NCBI RefSeq assembly: GCF_030435705.1
Contig: NZ_CP129382.1
Coordinates: 2,389,501 to 2,453,500, forward strand
DNA from: Rhizobium sp. SSA_523
GTDB lineage: Bacteria > Pseudomonadota > Alphaproteobacteria > Rhizobiales > Rhizobiaceae
Direction of reading: 5' to 3'
Length of the DNA stretch: 64,000 nt
Of the stretch, positions 27,211-36,771 are shown one piece after another. How positions within the stretch are numbered: the stretch's first letter is position 1; every line of letters starts with the position of its first letter. The notes under the pieces are model-generated. The model worked only from the letters and a program-made list of their open reading frames with translations. It was not told the DNA's origin and did no database searches. Both the position numbers and the translations under genes were made by a program.

Positions 27211-27480
27211 ATGACCGTGAAAACATCCGTCTCAATCTCCGATCAGCAGGACGCCTTCGCCCGCCGACTGGTTGAGGAAGGCCGCTATTCCAGCGTAAGC
27301 GCCGTGGTGCAGCAGGGTCTGGAACTGCTGCGCGAGCAGACCGAGATGAAAGAGGCGGAGCTTGCGGCTTTGCGGGCTCTGCTCGACGAGCGGGCCAAGG
27401 GCCCCTTCCTGACAATGGAGGAAAGCAAGCAACAGATCCGCGAGATGCTTGCCCGAAAGAAGGCCGCTCTTGGTTTATAA
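27211..27480 (+). CDS. parD: ParD-like type II antitoxin
   Basis: This 89-residue protein has the ribbon-helix-helix start VKTSVSISDQQDAFARRLV and a helical, charged C-terminal toxin-binding part, typical of CopG/ParD antitoxins. It should neutralise the overlapping ParE and repress the operon through the upstream palindrome. A GGAGAG ribosome site lies before the ATG. The gene points opposite to its neighbours in the propionate cluster, which suggests insertion. Confidence 0.9.
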   Translation: MTVKTSVSISDQQDAFARRLVEEGRYSSVSAVVQQGLELLREQTEMKEAELAALRALLDERAKGPFLTMEESKQQIREMLARKKAALGL

Positions 27481-27829
27481 AATCAATCTTGCGGCGGCGG
27501 TCAGCGCCGATTTCGATCAACTCTTTGACCATCTGTTCGCAGTCTATCTCGGGACAGGCGATTCCATCGAGGAAGCCTATGATCGTGCGACCAACCGGGT
27601 GAACGATGTTGCTCGAGATGTGGAAAAGCTCGCTTTCCATCCTCATCGAGGCACACTCAACAGCGACCTTCGCCCGGGTCTGCGGCATATCACAAAAGAC
27701 CGGGCGATCTTCTATTTCTGGATCGATGAGCAAAACCGCGTCGTCAACGTCCTCGCTGTCTTCTTCGGCGGCCAGGACCACCGCCGCCATATGCTGGAGC
27801 GGCTGAACAAGCCGACGATGAACGCCTGA
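27470..27829 (+). CDS. parE: ParE-like (RelE/ParE superfamily) toxin
   Basis: This 119-residue protein matches RelE/ParE toxins: an opening VYKINLAAAVSADFDQLFDHL helix, then LRPGLRHITKDRAIFYFWID and the C-terminal VLAVFFGGQDHRRHM. ParE toxins poison DNA gyrase. The likely start is TTG at 27470, inside the parD 3' end (11-base overlap), which implies coupled translation. The frame is also open upstream to 27449. It converges with pccA (26-base gap). Confidence 0.87.
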   Translation: MVYKINLAAAVSADFDQLFDHLFAVYLGTGDSIEEAYDRATNRVNDVARDVEKLAFHPHRGTLNSDLRPGLRHITKDRAIFYFWIDEQNRVVNVLAVFFGGQDHRRHMLERLNKPTMNA

Positions 27830-27855
27830 TTGCCGGACCGCTCCCGCATTCCGCA

Positions 27856-29868
27856 TCACTCGAACTCCATGATCAGCTCGTCCACCGCAAGACTCTGGCC
27901 GGCACTCGCCGCGACGCGTTTGACCACGCCCTTGCGCTCCGCCTTCAGCACGTTCTCCATCTTCATGGCCTCGACGGTTGCCAGCGTCTGGCCGGCTTCC
28001 ACACTGTCTCCGGCCTTGACCGCCACGCCGGTGATGACCCCCGGCATGGGGCAGAGCAGCATTCTCGACGTGTCCGGCGGAAGCTTCACCGGCATTAGCC
28101 GGGCAAGCTCCGCCACCCGGGACGAGCGCACGCGGGCAGAGACATCCATGCCATTGGCGCGAAGCCGGATTGCCGAACCGACAAGCTCCACCTTTACGCC
28201 AAGCTTTTCGCCGTTCAGCAGCACATGCGCATGGGTATCGCCCGGCTGCCATGCGCTTTCCACGGTGATCGCCTTACCGTCATCAAGGAATTCGACGCGC
28301 TCGGCATCCGCAGGGCCGGACAGCGAGACAGCATGCTTCGCCTCGCCCATCTGAACGACCCAATTCGTGCCGACCACACGGGCGTGATTGCCGATGGTGC
28401 CGGAAATCCGGGCTGCCCGTGCCTGCACGCGGCGCTGGACGATCGCCGCCACGGCGGCAAGCTTGCGCGACGCTTCGGCATCCGGCGCGACACCGGTAAA
28501 TCCATCCGGAAATTCTTCCGCGATATAGGCGGTGGTCAGCCGGCCAGCACGAAAGCGCTCCTGCCCCATGACGGCCGAGAGGAAGGGCAGGTTGTGGCCA
28601 ATGCCCTCCACCTCGAAATCATTCAGTGCCGCGGCCATGGCGTCGATCGCCACCTCGCGCGTCTCGCCCCAGGTGCACAGCTTGGCGATCATCGGATCGT
28701 AATACATGGAGATCTCGCCGCCCTCATAGACGCCGGTATCATTGCGGACGACTGTGCCGTCCGGCTGCTTGCCTTCGACGGGTGGGCGATAGCGGCTGAG
28801 CCGTCCGATCGAGGGCAGGAAGTTGCGGAAGGGATCTTCGGCATAGAGGCGGCTTTCGATCGCCCAGCCATCGAGCCGCACCTGCTCCTGCGTGAACGAA
28901 AGCGTTTCGCCGGCTGCGACGCGGATCATCTGCTCCACGAGGTCGATCCCGGTCACCAGCTCCGTCACCGGATGCTCGACCTGCAGGCGGGTATTCATTT
29001 CGAGAAAATAGAACTTGTTGGCCTTGCCGTCGACGATGAATTCCACCGTGCCGGCGGAGTGGTAGCCCACAGCCTTCGCCAGTGCCACAGCCTGCTCACC
29101 CATGGCGCGCCGCGTTTCCGGCGTCAGGAAGGGCGACGGGGCTTCTTCGATGACCTTCTGGTTGCGCCGCTGGATGGAACACTCGCGTTCCCCCAGATAA
29201 AGGCAGTTGCCATGCTTGTCGCCCAGCACCTGGATCTCGATGTGCCGGGGCTCAGTCACGAATTTCTCGATGAAGATCCGATCGTCCCCGAATGCGCTCT
29301 TCGCCTCGTTCTTCGAGGACTGGAAACCTTCGCGTGCCTGTTCATCGCCCCAGGCAATGCGCATGCCCTTGCCCCCGCCACCGGCCGAGGCCTTGATCAT
29401 GACCGGATAGCCAATGGACGCGGAAATCTGGACTGCCTCTTCCGCATCCTCGATCAGCCCCATATGCCCGGGAACGGTGGAGACGCCCGCTTCCGCGGCG
29501 ATCTTCTTGGAGGTGATCTTGTCGCCCATGGCCTGGATGGCACCGACAGGCGGCCCGATAAAGGTCACACCGGCCTTGTCCAGCGCTTCGGCGAATAACG
29601 GGTTTTCAGACAGGAAGCCGTAGCCCGGATGCACGGCATCGGCACCGGTCTGGCGGATGGCGTCGAGGATCCTGTCAATGACGATATAGGATTGCGACGA
29701 AGGGGCCGGCCCAATATGCACCGCCTCATCGGCTTCGCGCACATGCAGGGCATTGGCATCGGCATCGGAATAGACGGCGACCGTCTTGATCCCCATTTTC
29801 TTTGCGGTGCGGATGACGCGGCAGGCGATCTCACCGCGATTGGCAATCAGGATCTTGGTCAACGCCAT
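27856..29868 (-). CDS. pccA: Propionyl-CoA carboxylase alpha subunit (biotin carboxylase + BCCP)
   Basis: This 670-residue subunit carboxylates biotin and carries it to the beta subunit. It begins with TKILIANRGEIACRVIRTAK, has the ATP-grasp glycine-rich KASAGGGGKGMR near residue 165, and ends with a biotinyl domain whose lysine sits in VEAMKMEN near residue 637. A TTG at 29874 is in frame; the ATG at 29868 is chosen. It follows the small hypothetical gene with a two-base gap. Confidence 0.95.
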   Translation of the reverse strand: MALTKILIANRGEIACRVIRTAKKMGIKTVAVYSDADANALHVREADEAVHIGPAPSSQSYIVIDRILDAIRQTGADAVHPGYGFLSENPLFAEALDKAGVTFIGPPVGAIQAMGDKITSKKIAAEAGVSTVPGHMGLIEDAEEAVQISASIGYPVMIKASAGGGGKGMRIAWGDEQAREGFQSSKNEAKSAFGDDRIFIEKFVTEPRHIEIQVLGDKHGNCLYLGERECSIQRRNQKVIEEAPSPFLTPETRRAMGEQAVALAKAVGYHSAGTVEFIVDGKANKFYFLEMNTRLQVEHPVTELVTGIDLVEQMIRVAAGETLSFTQEQVRLDGWAIESRLYAEDPFRNFLPSIGRLSRYRPPVEGKQPDGTVVRNDTGVYEGGEISMYYDPMIAKLCTWGETREVAIDAMAAALNDFEVEGIGHNLPFLSAVMGQERFRAGRLTTAYIAEEFPDGFTGVAPDAEASRKLAAVAAIVQRRVQARAARISGTIGNHARVVGTNWVVQMGEAKHAVSLSGPADAERVEFLDDGKAITVESAWQPGDTHAHVLLNGEKLGVKVELVGSAIRLRANGMDVSARVRSSRVAELARLMPVKLPPDTSRMLLCPMPGVITGVAVKAGDSVEAGQTLATVEAMKMENVLKAERKGVVKRVAASAGQSLAVDELIMEFE

Positions 29869-29870
29869 TT

Positions 29871-30248
29871 TCAAACCTCAAACACGTCTTCGAAGGATTC
29901 GGGGAAATTCTGCCGCGCCAGGCGTTCGTTGATCTGCAGCAGCGCCTCGTAGGACAGCGGATCGAAATCCTTTTCCACCGCCACCACTTCGCGTCCGAAG
30001 AGCAGGCTGAGGCGAGCGGCATCCAGATTGCCGCGCTCGAAGGGTTCCGCGCCGAAATGATGCCAGAGCGCATGCAGGAAGGCCGCGTCGATGCGATGTT
30101 CCTTGGTGCCGGGCCTTGCTTTGCGGGGAAGCGCCTTCAATGGCGTGACACCGCGCGGATTGGCCCGCCTGATGGTGAACTGCACGCCTGTGCCCGGCAT
30201 GCCGCCTGGAAAACCTCGATGTTTCGTCATTTCGGGCAAATTGGCCAT
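29871..30248 (-). CDS. Conserved hypothetical protein of the pcc cluster
   Basis: This 125-residue protein has no recognised domain. It is basic at the N-terminus and more structured towards FDPLSYEALLQINERLARQNFPESFEDVF. Proteins of this kind lie directly upstream of pccA in rhizobia, and here the stop is two bases from the pccA ATG, implying co-expression. A role in carboxylase function or assembly is only a guess from position. Confidence 0.65.
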   Translation of the reverse strand: MANLPEMTKHRGFPGGMPGTGVQFTIRRANPRGVTPLKALPRKARPGTKEHRIDAAFLHALWHHFGAEPFERGNLDAARLSLLFGREVVAVEKDFDPLSYEALLQINERLARQNFPESFEDVFEV

Positions 30249-30336
30249 GGCAGTCTCCAGTGCATGCTTTCTGTCGGATCGGACTGCCTCTTCCAGGAAG
30301 CGGAAGAGGCAGGTGGAGTGCAGTCTCGGATCGTCC

Positions 30337-31230
30337 TCAGATCGTCAGCCCGTCGAAATCGGATGCGGCGTGACGTTCCGGCAGGAAAGTACCGGGATCG
30401 CCGGACGCCTTGTTGACGATACCGCCGCGCTTGACCGCCGGACGCTCCGCCAATTGCCGCGCCCAGCGCACCACGTGCTGGTAATCGCCGGTGCTGAGGA
30501 AATCGCCCGCATTTGGATAGGACTGGTCGAGCGCCAGCCGGCCATACCAAGGCCAGATGGCCATGTCGGCGATCGAATAGGCGGCGCCGGCCACGAATTC
30601 ATGATCCGCCAGTTGGCGGTTCAGCACGTCCAGCTGGCGTTTGGCCTCCATGGCATAGCGATCGATGGCATACTGGATCTTCATTGGCGCATAGGTATAG
30701 AAATGGCCGAAACCGCCCCCGACAAAGGGTGCCGATCCCATCTGCCAGAACAGCCAGTTCATGGCCTCGGCGCGGGCGCGAAGATCGGTTTCGAGGAATG
30801 CGCCGAATTTCTCCGCCAGATAGACGAGAATGGAGCCGGATTCGAACAGGCGCACGGGCTCGCCGCCGCCCTTGGGCTGATGATCCATCAGTGCCGGGAT
30901 CTTGGAGTTCGGATTGACGCCGACAAAGCCGGAGCCGAACTGGTCGCCCTGGCCGATATTGATGAGCCAGGCATCATAATCAGCGCCTCTATGACCGGCC
31001 TCCAGCAGTTCTTCCAGGAGGATGGTGACCTTCTGGCCGTTCGGCGTGCCGAGCGAGTAGAGCTGCAGCGGATGCTTCCCGACAGGCAGTTCCTTTTCAT
31101 GCGTGGCACCGGCGATTGGCCGGTTCGTGCTGGCAAAAGCGCCGCCATTCCCCGGCTCCCAGGTCCAGACCTTGGGAGGCTCGTAGCCGGCGGGCAGGTT
31201 GTTTTCCGGCGGAAATTTGGAATCGCTCAT
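30337..31230 (-). CDS. yghU: Glutathione-dependent disulfide-bond oxidoreductase (YghU-type GST)
   Basis: This 297-residue protein is a Nu-class glutathione S-transferase like E. coli YghU. An N-terminal extension (PPENNLPAGYEPPKVWTW) precedes the thioredoxin-fold domain with LGTPNGQKVTILLEEL and the glutathione-binding NPNSKIPALMDH and LFESGSILVYLAEKF. The helical C-terminal domain ends near SDFDGLTI. Such enzymes bind two glutathiones and reduce small disulfides. It lies between pccB and pccA, with 88-base gaps on both sides. Confidence 0.9.
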   Translation of the reverse strand: MSDSKFPPENNLPAGYEPPKVWTWEPGNGGAFASTNRPIAGATHEKELPVGKHPLQLYSLGTPNGQKVTILLEELLEAGHRGADYDAWLINIGQGDQFGSGFVGVNPNSKIPALMDHQPKGGGEPVRLFESGSILVYLAEKFGAFLETDLRARAEAMNWLFWQMGSAPFVGGGFGHFYTYAPMKIQYAIDRYAMEAKRQLDVLNRQLADHEFVAGAAYSIADMAIWPWYGRLALDQSYPNAGDFLSTGDYQHVVRWARQLAERPAVKRGGIVNKASGDPGTFLPERHAASDFDGLTI

Positions 31231-31318
31231 AAAATCAGATCCTTCGTTCGTGAGGAGGACGCCCTGGAGGAATGGCGTTGCTCTCAAGATATAGGCGATG
31301 CAAAACGCCGCGCGAGCA

Positions 31319-32851
31319 TCAAAGCGGAATCGTGTCGTGCTTTTTCCAATGCGTCGTCACCTGCTTGTTGCGCAGCGATGCGAAGGCCCGCGCGATGCGA
31401 CGGCGCGACGAATGCGGCATGATCACCTCGTCGATGAAGCCGCGCTCGGCTGCCACGAAGGGATTGGCAAACCGCTCTTCGTATTCCTTCGTCCGCAGAG
31501 CGATCTTCTCGGCATGTCCGAGTTCGGAGCGGTACAGGATCTCGGCTGCGCCCTTGGCACCCATCACCGCGATTTCAGCGCTGGGCCAGGCATAGTTGAC
31601 ATCGGCACCGATATGCTTTGAGGCCATGACATCATAGGCGCCGCCATAGGCCTTGCGAGTGATCAGCGTCACCATCGGCACCGTGGCTTGCGAATAGGCA
31701 AAGAGTAGCTTGGCGCCGTGCTTGATGACGCCGCCATATTCCTGCGCCACACCGGGAAGGAAACCCGGTACATCGACGAGCGTCAGAAGCGGAATGGAGA
31801 AGGCATCGCAAAAGCGCACGAAGCGTGCCGCCTTGCGCGAGGCGTCAATATCCAGGCAGCCGGCCAGCACCATGGGCTGGTTGGCGACGACGCCGACCGT
31901 CTGCCCCTCCAGCCGGATGAATCCGGTGACGATATTACGGGCAAAGGCTTCCTGGATCTCGAAGAAGTCGCCTTCGTCGGCAATGGCGAAGATCAGCTCC
32001 TTCATGTCATAGGGCTTGGTGGGTGAATTCGGGATGAGGCTGTCGAGCCGCATCTCGATACGTCCCGGATCATCGAAAAACGGACGAACCGGCGGCTTTT
32101 CCCGATTGTTGAGCGGCAGGAAATCAAAAAGCTGACGCACCGCCTCCAGTGTCTCGATATCGTTTTCATAAGCCGCATCGGCAACGGAAGACTTTTTGGT
32201 GTGGGTGGAGGCACCGCCCAGTTCCTCCGCCGTCACGATTTCGTTCGTCACCGTTTTTACCACATCCGGGCCGGTGACGAACATGTAGGATGAATCGCGC
32301 ACCATGAAGATGAAGTCGGTCATGGCCGGCGAATAGACCGCGCCGCCGGCGCAAGGACCCATGATCACCGAGATCTGCGGGACGACGCCGGAGGCCTCGG
32401 CATTGCGGCGGAAGACTTCCGCATAGCCGGCGAGCGAGGCGACGCCTTCCTGGATGCGCGCGCCGCCGGAATCGTTCAGGCCAATCACCGGCGCTCCGAC
32501 CCGGACCGCCATATCCATGATCTTGCAGATCTTCTGTGCATGGGTTTCGGAGAGCGAGCCGCCCAGTACGGTGAAATCCTGCGAGAACACATAGACCTGG
32601 CGACCGTTGATCGTACCCCAGCCGGTAATCACGCCGTCGCCCGGCACCTTCTGCTCGGCCATGCCGAAATCGACGCAGCGATGCGTGACATACATGTCGT
32701 ATTCTTCGAAGGAGCCTTCATCGAGCAGCACCTCGATGCGCTCGCGCGCCGTGAGCTTGCCTTTGGCATGCTGCGCATCGATGCGCTTCTGCCCGCCACC
32801 CAGACGCGCTTCCGCCCGCCGTGCCTCCACTTCGCTCAAGACTGCGCGCAA
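31319..32851 (-). CDS. pccB: Propionyl-CoA carboxylase beta subunit
   Basis: This carboxyltransferase subunit moves CO2 from biotin to propionyl-CoA. It has [25 protein letters not shown] at the N-terminus, [20 protein letters not shown] and [20 protein letters not shown] opens the frame at 32905, but GGGAGG lies six bases before the TTG at 32851, giving 510 residues, the usual family length; that start is therefore chosen. It is divergent from the PccR-type regulator. Confidence 0.93.
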   Translation of the reverse strand: MRAVLSEVEARRAEARLGGGQKRIDAQHAKGKLTARERIEVLLDEGSFEEYDMYVTHRCVDFGMAEQKVPGDGVITGWGTINGRQVYVFSQDFTVLGGSLSETHAQKICKIMDMAVRVGAPVIGLNDSGGARIQEGVASLAGYAEVFRRNAEASGVVPQISVIMGPCAGGAVYSPAMTDFIFMVRDSSYMFVTGPDVVKTVTNEIVTAEELGGASTHTKKSSVADAAYENDIETLEAVRQLFDFLPLNNREKPPVRPFFDDPGRIEMRLDSLIPNSPTKPYDMKELIFAIADEGDFFEIQEAFARNIVTGFIRLEGQTVGVVANQPMVLAGCLDIDASRKAARFVRFCDAFSIPLLTLVDVPGFLPGVAQEYGGVIKHGAKLLFAYSQATVPMVTLITRKAYGGAYDVMASKHIGADVNYAWPSAEIAVMGAKGAAEILYRSELGHAEKIALRTKEYEERFANPFVAAERGFIDEVIMPHSSRRRIARAFASLRNKQVTTHWKKHDTIPL

Positions 32852-32952
32852 TGCTGCCTCCCAGATATTTTCCCTTCTGCTTTCTACCCCGCCCGAATGC
32901 GGCACGAAACATCGATTTTCGTTGAATGGGTGAGCCTGTGTAATTTATAAAT

Positions 32953-32982
32953 CTGCAAACACAAATTTGCGAAGTTGCAAAC
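32953..32982. promoter_or_regulatory. TTTGC/GCAAA-type operator of the pcc regulator
   Basis: Three related motifs follow one another: TGCAAAC (32954), TTTGCGAA (32966) and TTGCAAAC (32975), the last ending at the regulator's ATG. TTTGCGAAGTTGCAAA is an inverted repeat. PccR/ScfR regulators are known to bind TTTGCAAA-type repeats, so this is a likely site for PccR control of both itself and pccB. Spacing differs from the published two-site arrangement. Confidence 0.6.
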
Positions 32983-34392
32983 ATGGCGGGCGGAAAACTC
33001 TATATCGGTCGCAAGGTCCGTGACCTGCGCGAAACGGCAAAGGCGACCCAGTCCCAATTTGCCGAACGGCTCGGCATTTCGACGAGTTACCTGAACCAGA
33101 TTGAGAACAATCAGCGTCCCGTCTCGGCAGCGGTTCTTCTGGCGCTGGCGGAAAAATTCGGCATGAGCATTGCCGATCTTTCATCCGGCGAGGGCGATAG
33201 ACTGCTCTCCGCGCTCACCGAAGCCCTTTCGGATCCGCTGTTCGACGGCAATGGCACCAGCCTGCAGGAGTTGAAACTGGTCACCCAGAATGCGCCAGGC
33301 CTCGCCCATGCCCTGATTGCCGCGCATCAGGCCTACCGCCGCTCCGGCGAGCAACTGGCCAGCATGGACGATCGCCTGGGTCGCGGCGCCTTGCAGGAGG
33401 CAACCCCCTATGACGAAGTGCGCGACTATTTCCACTTCGTCGACAACTATATTCACGATCTGGACGTCATGGCGGAAAGGCTGGCGGGTGATCTTGGCCT
33501 GGGCGGCGGAGACAATCATGCTGCCCTGCAGAGCGTGCTTCTCGAGCGCTTCGGCGTTGCGGTGGAACGCACTGCCCTCCAGGATGATCTGATCCGACGC
33601 TTTGATCCGGCATCGCGCCGTCTATCGCTCAATGCCTATGCCGCGCCCGCCACCCGGGATTTCCAGATGGCGCTGCAGATCGCGCAATTGCATGCCGCAG
33701 ATACCATTGACCGGCTGGCCCGTGAGGCGGGGTTTCGCACGGCGGAGGCCATGGAAATCTGCCGGATCGGCCTGCAGAACTATTTCGCCGGCGCGCTTCT
33801 GCTGCCCTACGAGACCTTCCTGAAGCGCGCCCGGGCGCTGCGTCACGATCTGGACCTTCTGGCGGCGCATTTCGGCGCCAGCCTGGAACAGGTGTGTCAC
33901 CGCCTGAGCACGCTGCAGCGGCCCGGACAGAAAGGCGTGCCGATCTTCTTTGCGCGGGTCGACCGGGCCGGCAACATCACCAAGCGCCACAGCGCCGCCA
34001 AGCTGCAATTTGCCCGGTTCGGCGCCGCCTGTCCCCTCTGGAATGTCCATCAGGCCTTTGAAATGCCGGGACGGATCATCCGTCAATTGGCGGAAACACC
34101 GGACGGCATGCGCTATCTCTGCCTTGCCACGCAGATCACCAAGGGCAGCGGTGGCTTCCGCGCCGTCCAGCCGCGTTACGCGCTCGCCCTCGGCTGCGAG
34201 ATCTCCTATGCCGACAGCTTCGTCTATGCCGATGACCTCGACCTTGCCAATCGCGCCGCCTTCGAACCGATCGGCATTTCCTGCCGCATCTGCGAACGTC
34301 ACAACTGTCCTCAGCGGGCTATGCCACCGTTGAGGAGCCGGCTTTCGGTGGACCACGACAATCGCTCGATCGTGCCTTATCGAATTGTGTGA
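32983..34392 (+). CDS. PccR/ScfR-type acyl-CoA-responsive regulator
   Basis: This 469-residue regulator has an XRE helix-turn-helix (residues 8-62, with QSQFAERLGISTSYLNQIENNQRPVS as reading frame of the domain), a middle ImmA/IrrE-like helical region and the C-terminal short-chain fatty acyl regulator domain with the cysteine set SCRICERHNC near residue 437. In R. sphaeroides PccR controls propionyl-CoA carboxylase; divergence from pccB supports that role here. No Shine-Dalgarno sequence is visible before the ATG, which abuts the operator. Confidence 0.88.
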   Translation: MAGGKLYIGRKVRDLRETAKATQSQFAERLGISTSYLNQIENNQRPVSAAVLLALAEKFGMSIADLSSGEGDRLLSALTEALSDPLFDGNGTSLQELKLVTQNAPGLAHALIAAHQAYRRSGEQLASMDDRLGRGALQEATPYDEVRDYFHFVDNYIHDLDVMAERLAGDLGLGGGDNHAALQSVLLERFGVAVERTALQDDLIRRFDPASRRLSLNAYAAPATRDFQMALQIAQLHAADTIDRLAREAGFRTAEAMEICRIGLQNYFAGALLLPYETFLKRARALRHDLDLLAAHFGASLEQVCHRLSTLQRPGQKGVPIFFARVDRAGNITKRHSAAKLQFARFGAACPLWNVHQAFEMPGRIIRQLAETPDGMRYLCLATQITKGSGGFRAVQPRYALALGCEISYADSFVYADDLDLANRAAFEPIGISCRICERHNCPQRAMPPLRSRLSVDHDNRSIVPYRIV

Positions 34393-34408
34393 AGGCATAA
34401 CAAACAGT

Positions 34409-34432
34409 TCTCGATAGGTGAAACTATCGAGA
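34409..34432 (+). terminator. Perfect hairpin after the PccR gene
   Basis: TCTCGATAG and CTATCGAGA form a perfect 9-bp stem with a six-base loop, 16 bases after the regulator stop. The tail is not T-rich, so it may be a weak terminator. The convergent hemA terminator lies about 40 bases further on. Confidence 0.5.
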
Positions 34433-34470
34433 CAGGGAGAAGGCGCCGAAAGCAACCTTTAGTAAAAAGT

Positions 34471-34500
34471 AAAAAACCGACCGTGTAAGCACGATCGGTT
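34471..34500 (-). terminator. Terminator of hemA
   Basis: Read on the minus strand, AACCGATCGTG pairs with CACGGTCGGTT (one G-T wobble) and is followed by TTTTTT. This is a normal intrinsic terminator, 26 bases past the hemA stop. Confidence 0.8.
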
Positions 34501-34526
34501 CTAAATGCTCCGCCGAATGACCGCCT

Positions 34527-35741
34527 TCAAGCCACCGCGCGCGCGAGCGCGCAGCGCGACCACAACTGGTGCAGGGCACCGACCAGATGCTCGATATCGG
34601 CATCCGAATGCAGAGGCGTCGGCGTGATGCGCAGGCGCTCCGTCTTGCGCGGCACCGTCGGGTAATTGATCGGCTGCACGTAGACATCGGAATGGTCGAG
34701 CAGAAGGTCCGAGATCCACTTGCACTTCGCAGCATCCCCGACCATTACCGGCACGATATGGCTGGGATTGGGCATGTGCGGAATACCGCGGGCATCGAGC
34801 GAGGCGCGCAGCTTGCGCACCCGATCCTGATGGCGCGCGCGCTCGAAGGGGCTCGCCTTCAGATGGCGGATGGAGGCCACGGCGCCGGCAGCCAGGGCCG
34901 GCGGAATGGCGGTCGTGAAGATGAAGCCCGAGGCGAAGGAGCGGACGAAATCGCACACGGCATGCGAGCCGGTGATATAGCCGCCCATGACGCCGAAGGC
35001 CTTGCCAAGCGTGCCCTCGATAATCGTGATGCGGTCCATCAGGCCTTCACGTTCGGCGATGCCGCCGCCGCGGGGCCCGTACATGCCCACAGCATGCACC
35101 TCGTCCAGATAGGTCATGGCACCGAATTCGTCAGCGAGGTCGCAGATCTCCTTGATCGGCGCGATATCGCCATCCATCGAATAGACGCTTTCGAAAGCGA
35201 TCAGCTTCGGCGCCTTGGGATCGGCCGCAGCAAGCTTCTTGCGCAGGTCGTCCAGATCATTGTGCTTCCAGATGACCCGCTCGCATTTGCCGTAGCGGAT
35301 GCCTTCGATCATCGATGCATGGTTCAAGGCGTCGGAGAAGATGATCAGTCCGGGGATCTTCGCACCGAGTGTTCCGAGCGTCGCCCAGTTGGAGACATAG
35401 CCCGAGGTGAAGATCAGGGCGGCATCCTTGCCGTGCAGATCAGCCAGCTCCTGCTCCAGCAGAACGTGATAATGGGTGGTTCCAGAAATATTCCGGGTGC
35501 CTCCCGCACCCGCGCCACAGTGATCGATCGCCTCATGCATGGCAGCGATCACGGCCGGATGCTGACCCATGCCGAGATAATCATTGGAACACCAGACGGT
35601 GACTTCGCGTTGGCCATCCGGAGTATGGCGCGTGGCGCGCGGAAAGCTGCCACGATGCCGCTCGAGATCGGCGAAGACGCGATAGCGGCCTTCCTGATGA
35701 AGGCTGTCCAGTTCGCCTTTGAAAAATGCCTCGAAATTCAT
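34527..35741 (-). CDS. hemA: 5-aminolevulinate synthase
   Basis: This 404-residue PLP enzyme condenses glycine and succinyl-CoA to ALA (C4 route of heme and corrinoid synthesis). It shows [14 protein letters not shown], the substrate-contact [25 protein letters not shown] and the PLP-lysine region [14 protein letters not shown] near residue 245. Its product feeds both heme and B12, so it links with cobST. An FNR/FixK box lies upstream, suggesting low-oxygen induction. Confidence 0.96.
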   Translation of the reverse strand: MNFEAFFKGELDSLHQEGRYRVFADLERHRGSFPRATRHTPDGQREVTVWCSNDYLGMGQHPAVIAAMHEAIDHCGAGAGGTRNISGTTHYHVLLEQELADLHGKDAALIFTSGYVSNWATLGTLGAKIPGLIIFSDALNHASMIEGIRYGKCERVIWKHNDLDDLRKKLAAADPKAPKLIAFESVYSMDGDIAPIKEICDLADEFGAMTYLDEVHAVGMYGPRGGGIAEREGLMDRITIIEGTLGKAFGVMGGYITGSHAVCDFVRSFASGFIFTTAIPPALAAGAVASIRHLKASPFERARHQDRVRKLRASLDARGIPHMPNPSHIVPVMVGDAAKCKWISDLLLDHSDVYVQPINYPTVPRKTERLRITPTPLHSDADIEHLVGALHQLWSRCALARAVA

Positions 35742-35887
35742 TCCTACACTCCAGAACCTGCCCTTTTTTGGGTCGCAGCCTCTCAGGCGTCAACCCCGGC
35801 AGATGCAATTCGCGGTCACCTGCGGCATTTGGCCCATTTCTTTGAACAATTCCAATCTAAAATTAGGGCAGGTCCTCTAACAGACTG

Positions 35888-35901
35888 TTGATTTACATCA
35901 A
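35888..35901. promoter_or_regulatory. FNR/FixK-type box upstream of hemA
   Basis: TTGATTTACATCAA is a perfect match to the TTGAT-N4-ATCAA consensus of FNR/FixK/FnrN. It lies in the 212-base gap between the coxM stop and the hemA start, about 147 bases before the hemA ATG. Its only sensible target is hemA, which would be activated under low oxygen. Confidence 0.75.
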
Positions 35902-35909
35902 GCCTGGAC

Positions 35910-35935
35910 AAAAAAGCGGCGGCAAACGCCGCCGC
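35910..35935 (-). terminator. Terminator of the cox cluster
   Basis: GCGGCGGC and GCCGCCGC form a perfect 8-bp stem with a four-base loop; on the minus strand it is followed by TTTTTT. It lies 18 bases after the coxM stop and ends that operon before the hemA promoter region. Confidence 0.85.
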
Positions 35936-35953
35936 CTCCCAAGATTCTGCACC

Positions 35954-36751
35954 TCAAGCGGCATCCAGGACCGCGCGCTTGGCCATGACCCGCACCAGAT
36001 TGGCGCGATATTCGGCCGTCGCATGCATATCCGACATCAGATCCGCCGAATCGACGCTGACGGCCGCCACTGATTCGGGGGACCAGGAACGGGAGAGCGC
36101 CTCCTCCAGGGCGGCCACGCGGAAGACACCATTGGAGCCCGCACCGGTGACGGCGACGCGCACGGAAGCGCCCGCTCTGGCGACGAAAACCCCGGTCAGC
36201 GCATAGCGGGAAGCGGGATTGGCGAATTTCGCATATCCGGCTTTGTCCGGCGCTTCGAAGCGGATCTCGGTAATCATTTCCGTTTCATCGAGCGCCGTCT
36301 CGAACATGCCCTGGAAGAAATTGTCGGCGGACAGGCTCCGCCGATCCGTGACGATGGTGGCATTGAGCGCCAGCATGGCGGCGGGGTAATCCGCGGCGGG
36401 ATCATTATTGGCCACCGACCCGCCAATCGTTCCCATGTGCCGGACATGCGGATCGCCGATCATGCCGGCGAGCTTGACGATTGCCGGGCACACGGCCCGC
36501 AAGGCATCGGATGCCGCCACGCTGGCATGGGGCGTCGCCGCTCCGATCCTCACCTGACGGCCTTCGACCGAAATACCCGCCAGCCCGGCGATATGGCGCA
36601 GATCGACAAGATCGGACGGCGCGGCCAGGCGCTGCTTCATCGTGGCGATCAGTGTCATGCCGCCCGACAAATATCGGCCTTCCTCATGCGCTCCCCGCAA
36701 TTGGACCGCTTCTTTGATCGAAGACGGACGGTGATAGCTTGTTTCATACAT
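35954..36751 (-). CDS. coxM: Molybdenum hydroxylase FAD subunit (CoxM-type)
   Basis: This 265-residue subunit carries FAD in a three-subunit xanthine-oxidase-family hydroxylase. The FAD-binding pattern RYLSGGMTLIATMKQRL (near 27) and TIGGSVANNDPAADYPAAMLAL (near 107) is clear, followed by the CO dehydrogenase flavoprotein C-terminal domain. It follows coxL with a 20-base gap. The C-terminal part contains ARAGASVRVAVTGAG. The substrate depends on the large subunit. Confidence 0.9.
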   Translation of the reverse strand: MYETSYHRPSSIKEAVQLRGAHEEGRYLSGGMTLIATMKQRLAAPSDLVDLRHIAGLAGISVEGRQVRIGAATPHASVAASDALRAVCPAIVKLAGMIGDPHVRHMGTIGGSVANNDPAADYPAAMLALNATIVTDRRSLSADNFFQGMFETALDETEMITEIRFEAPDKAGYAKFANPASRYALTGVFVARAGASVRVAVTGAGSNGVFRVAALEEALSRSWSPESVAAVSVDSADLMSDMHATAEYRANLVRVMAKRAVLDAA

Positions 36752-36771
36752 GATCTTCTCCTCCCCTTCGT

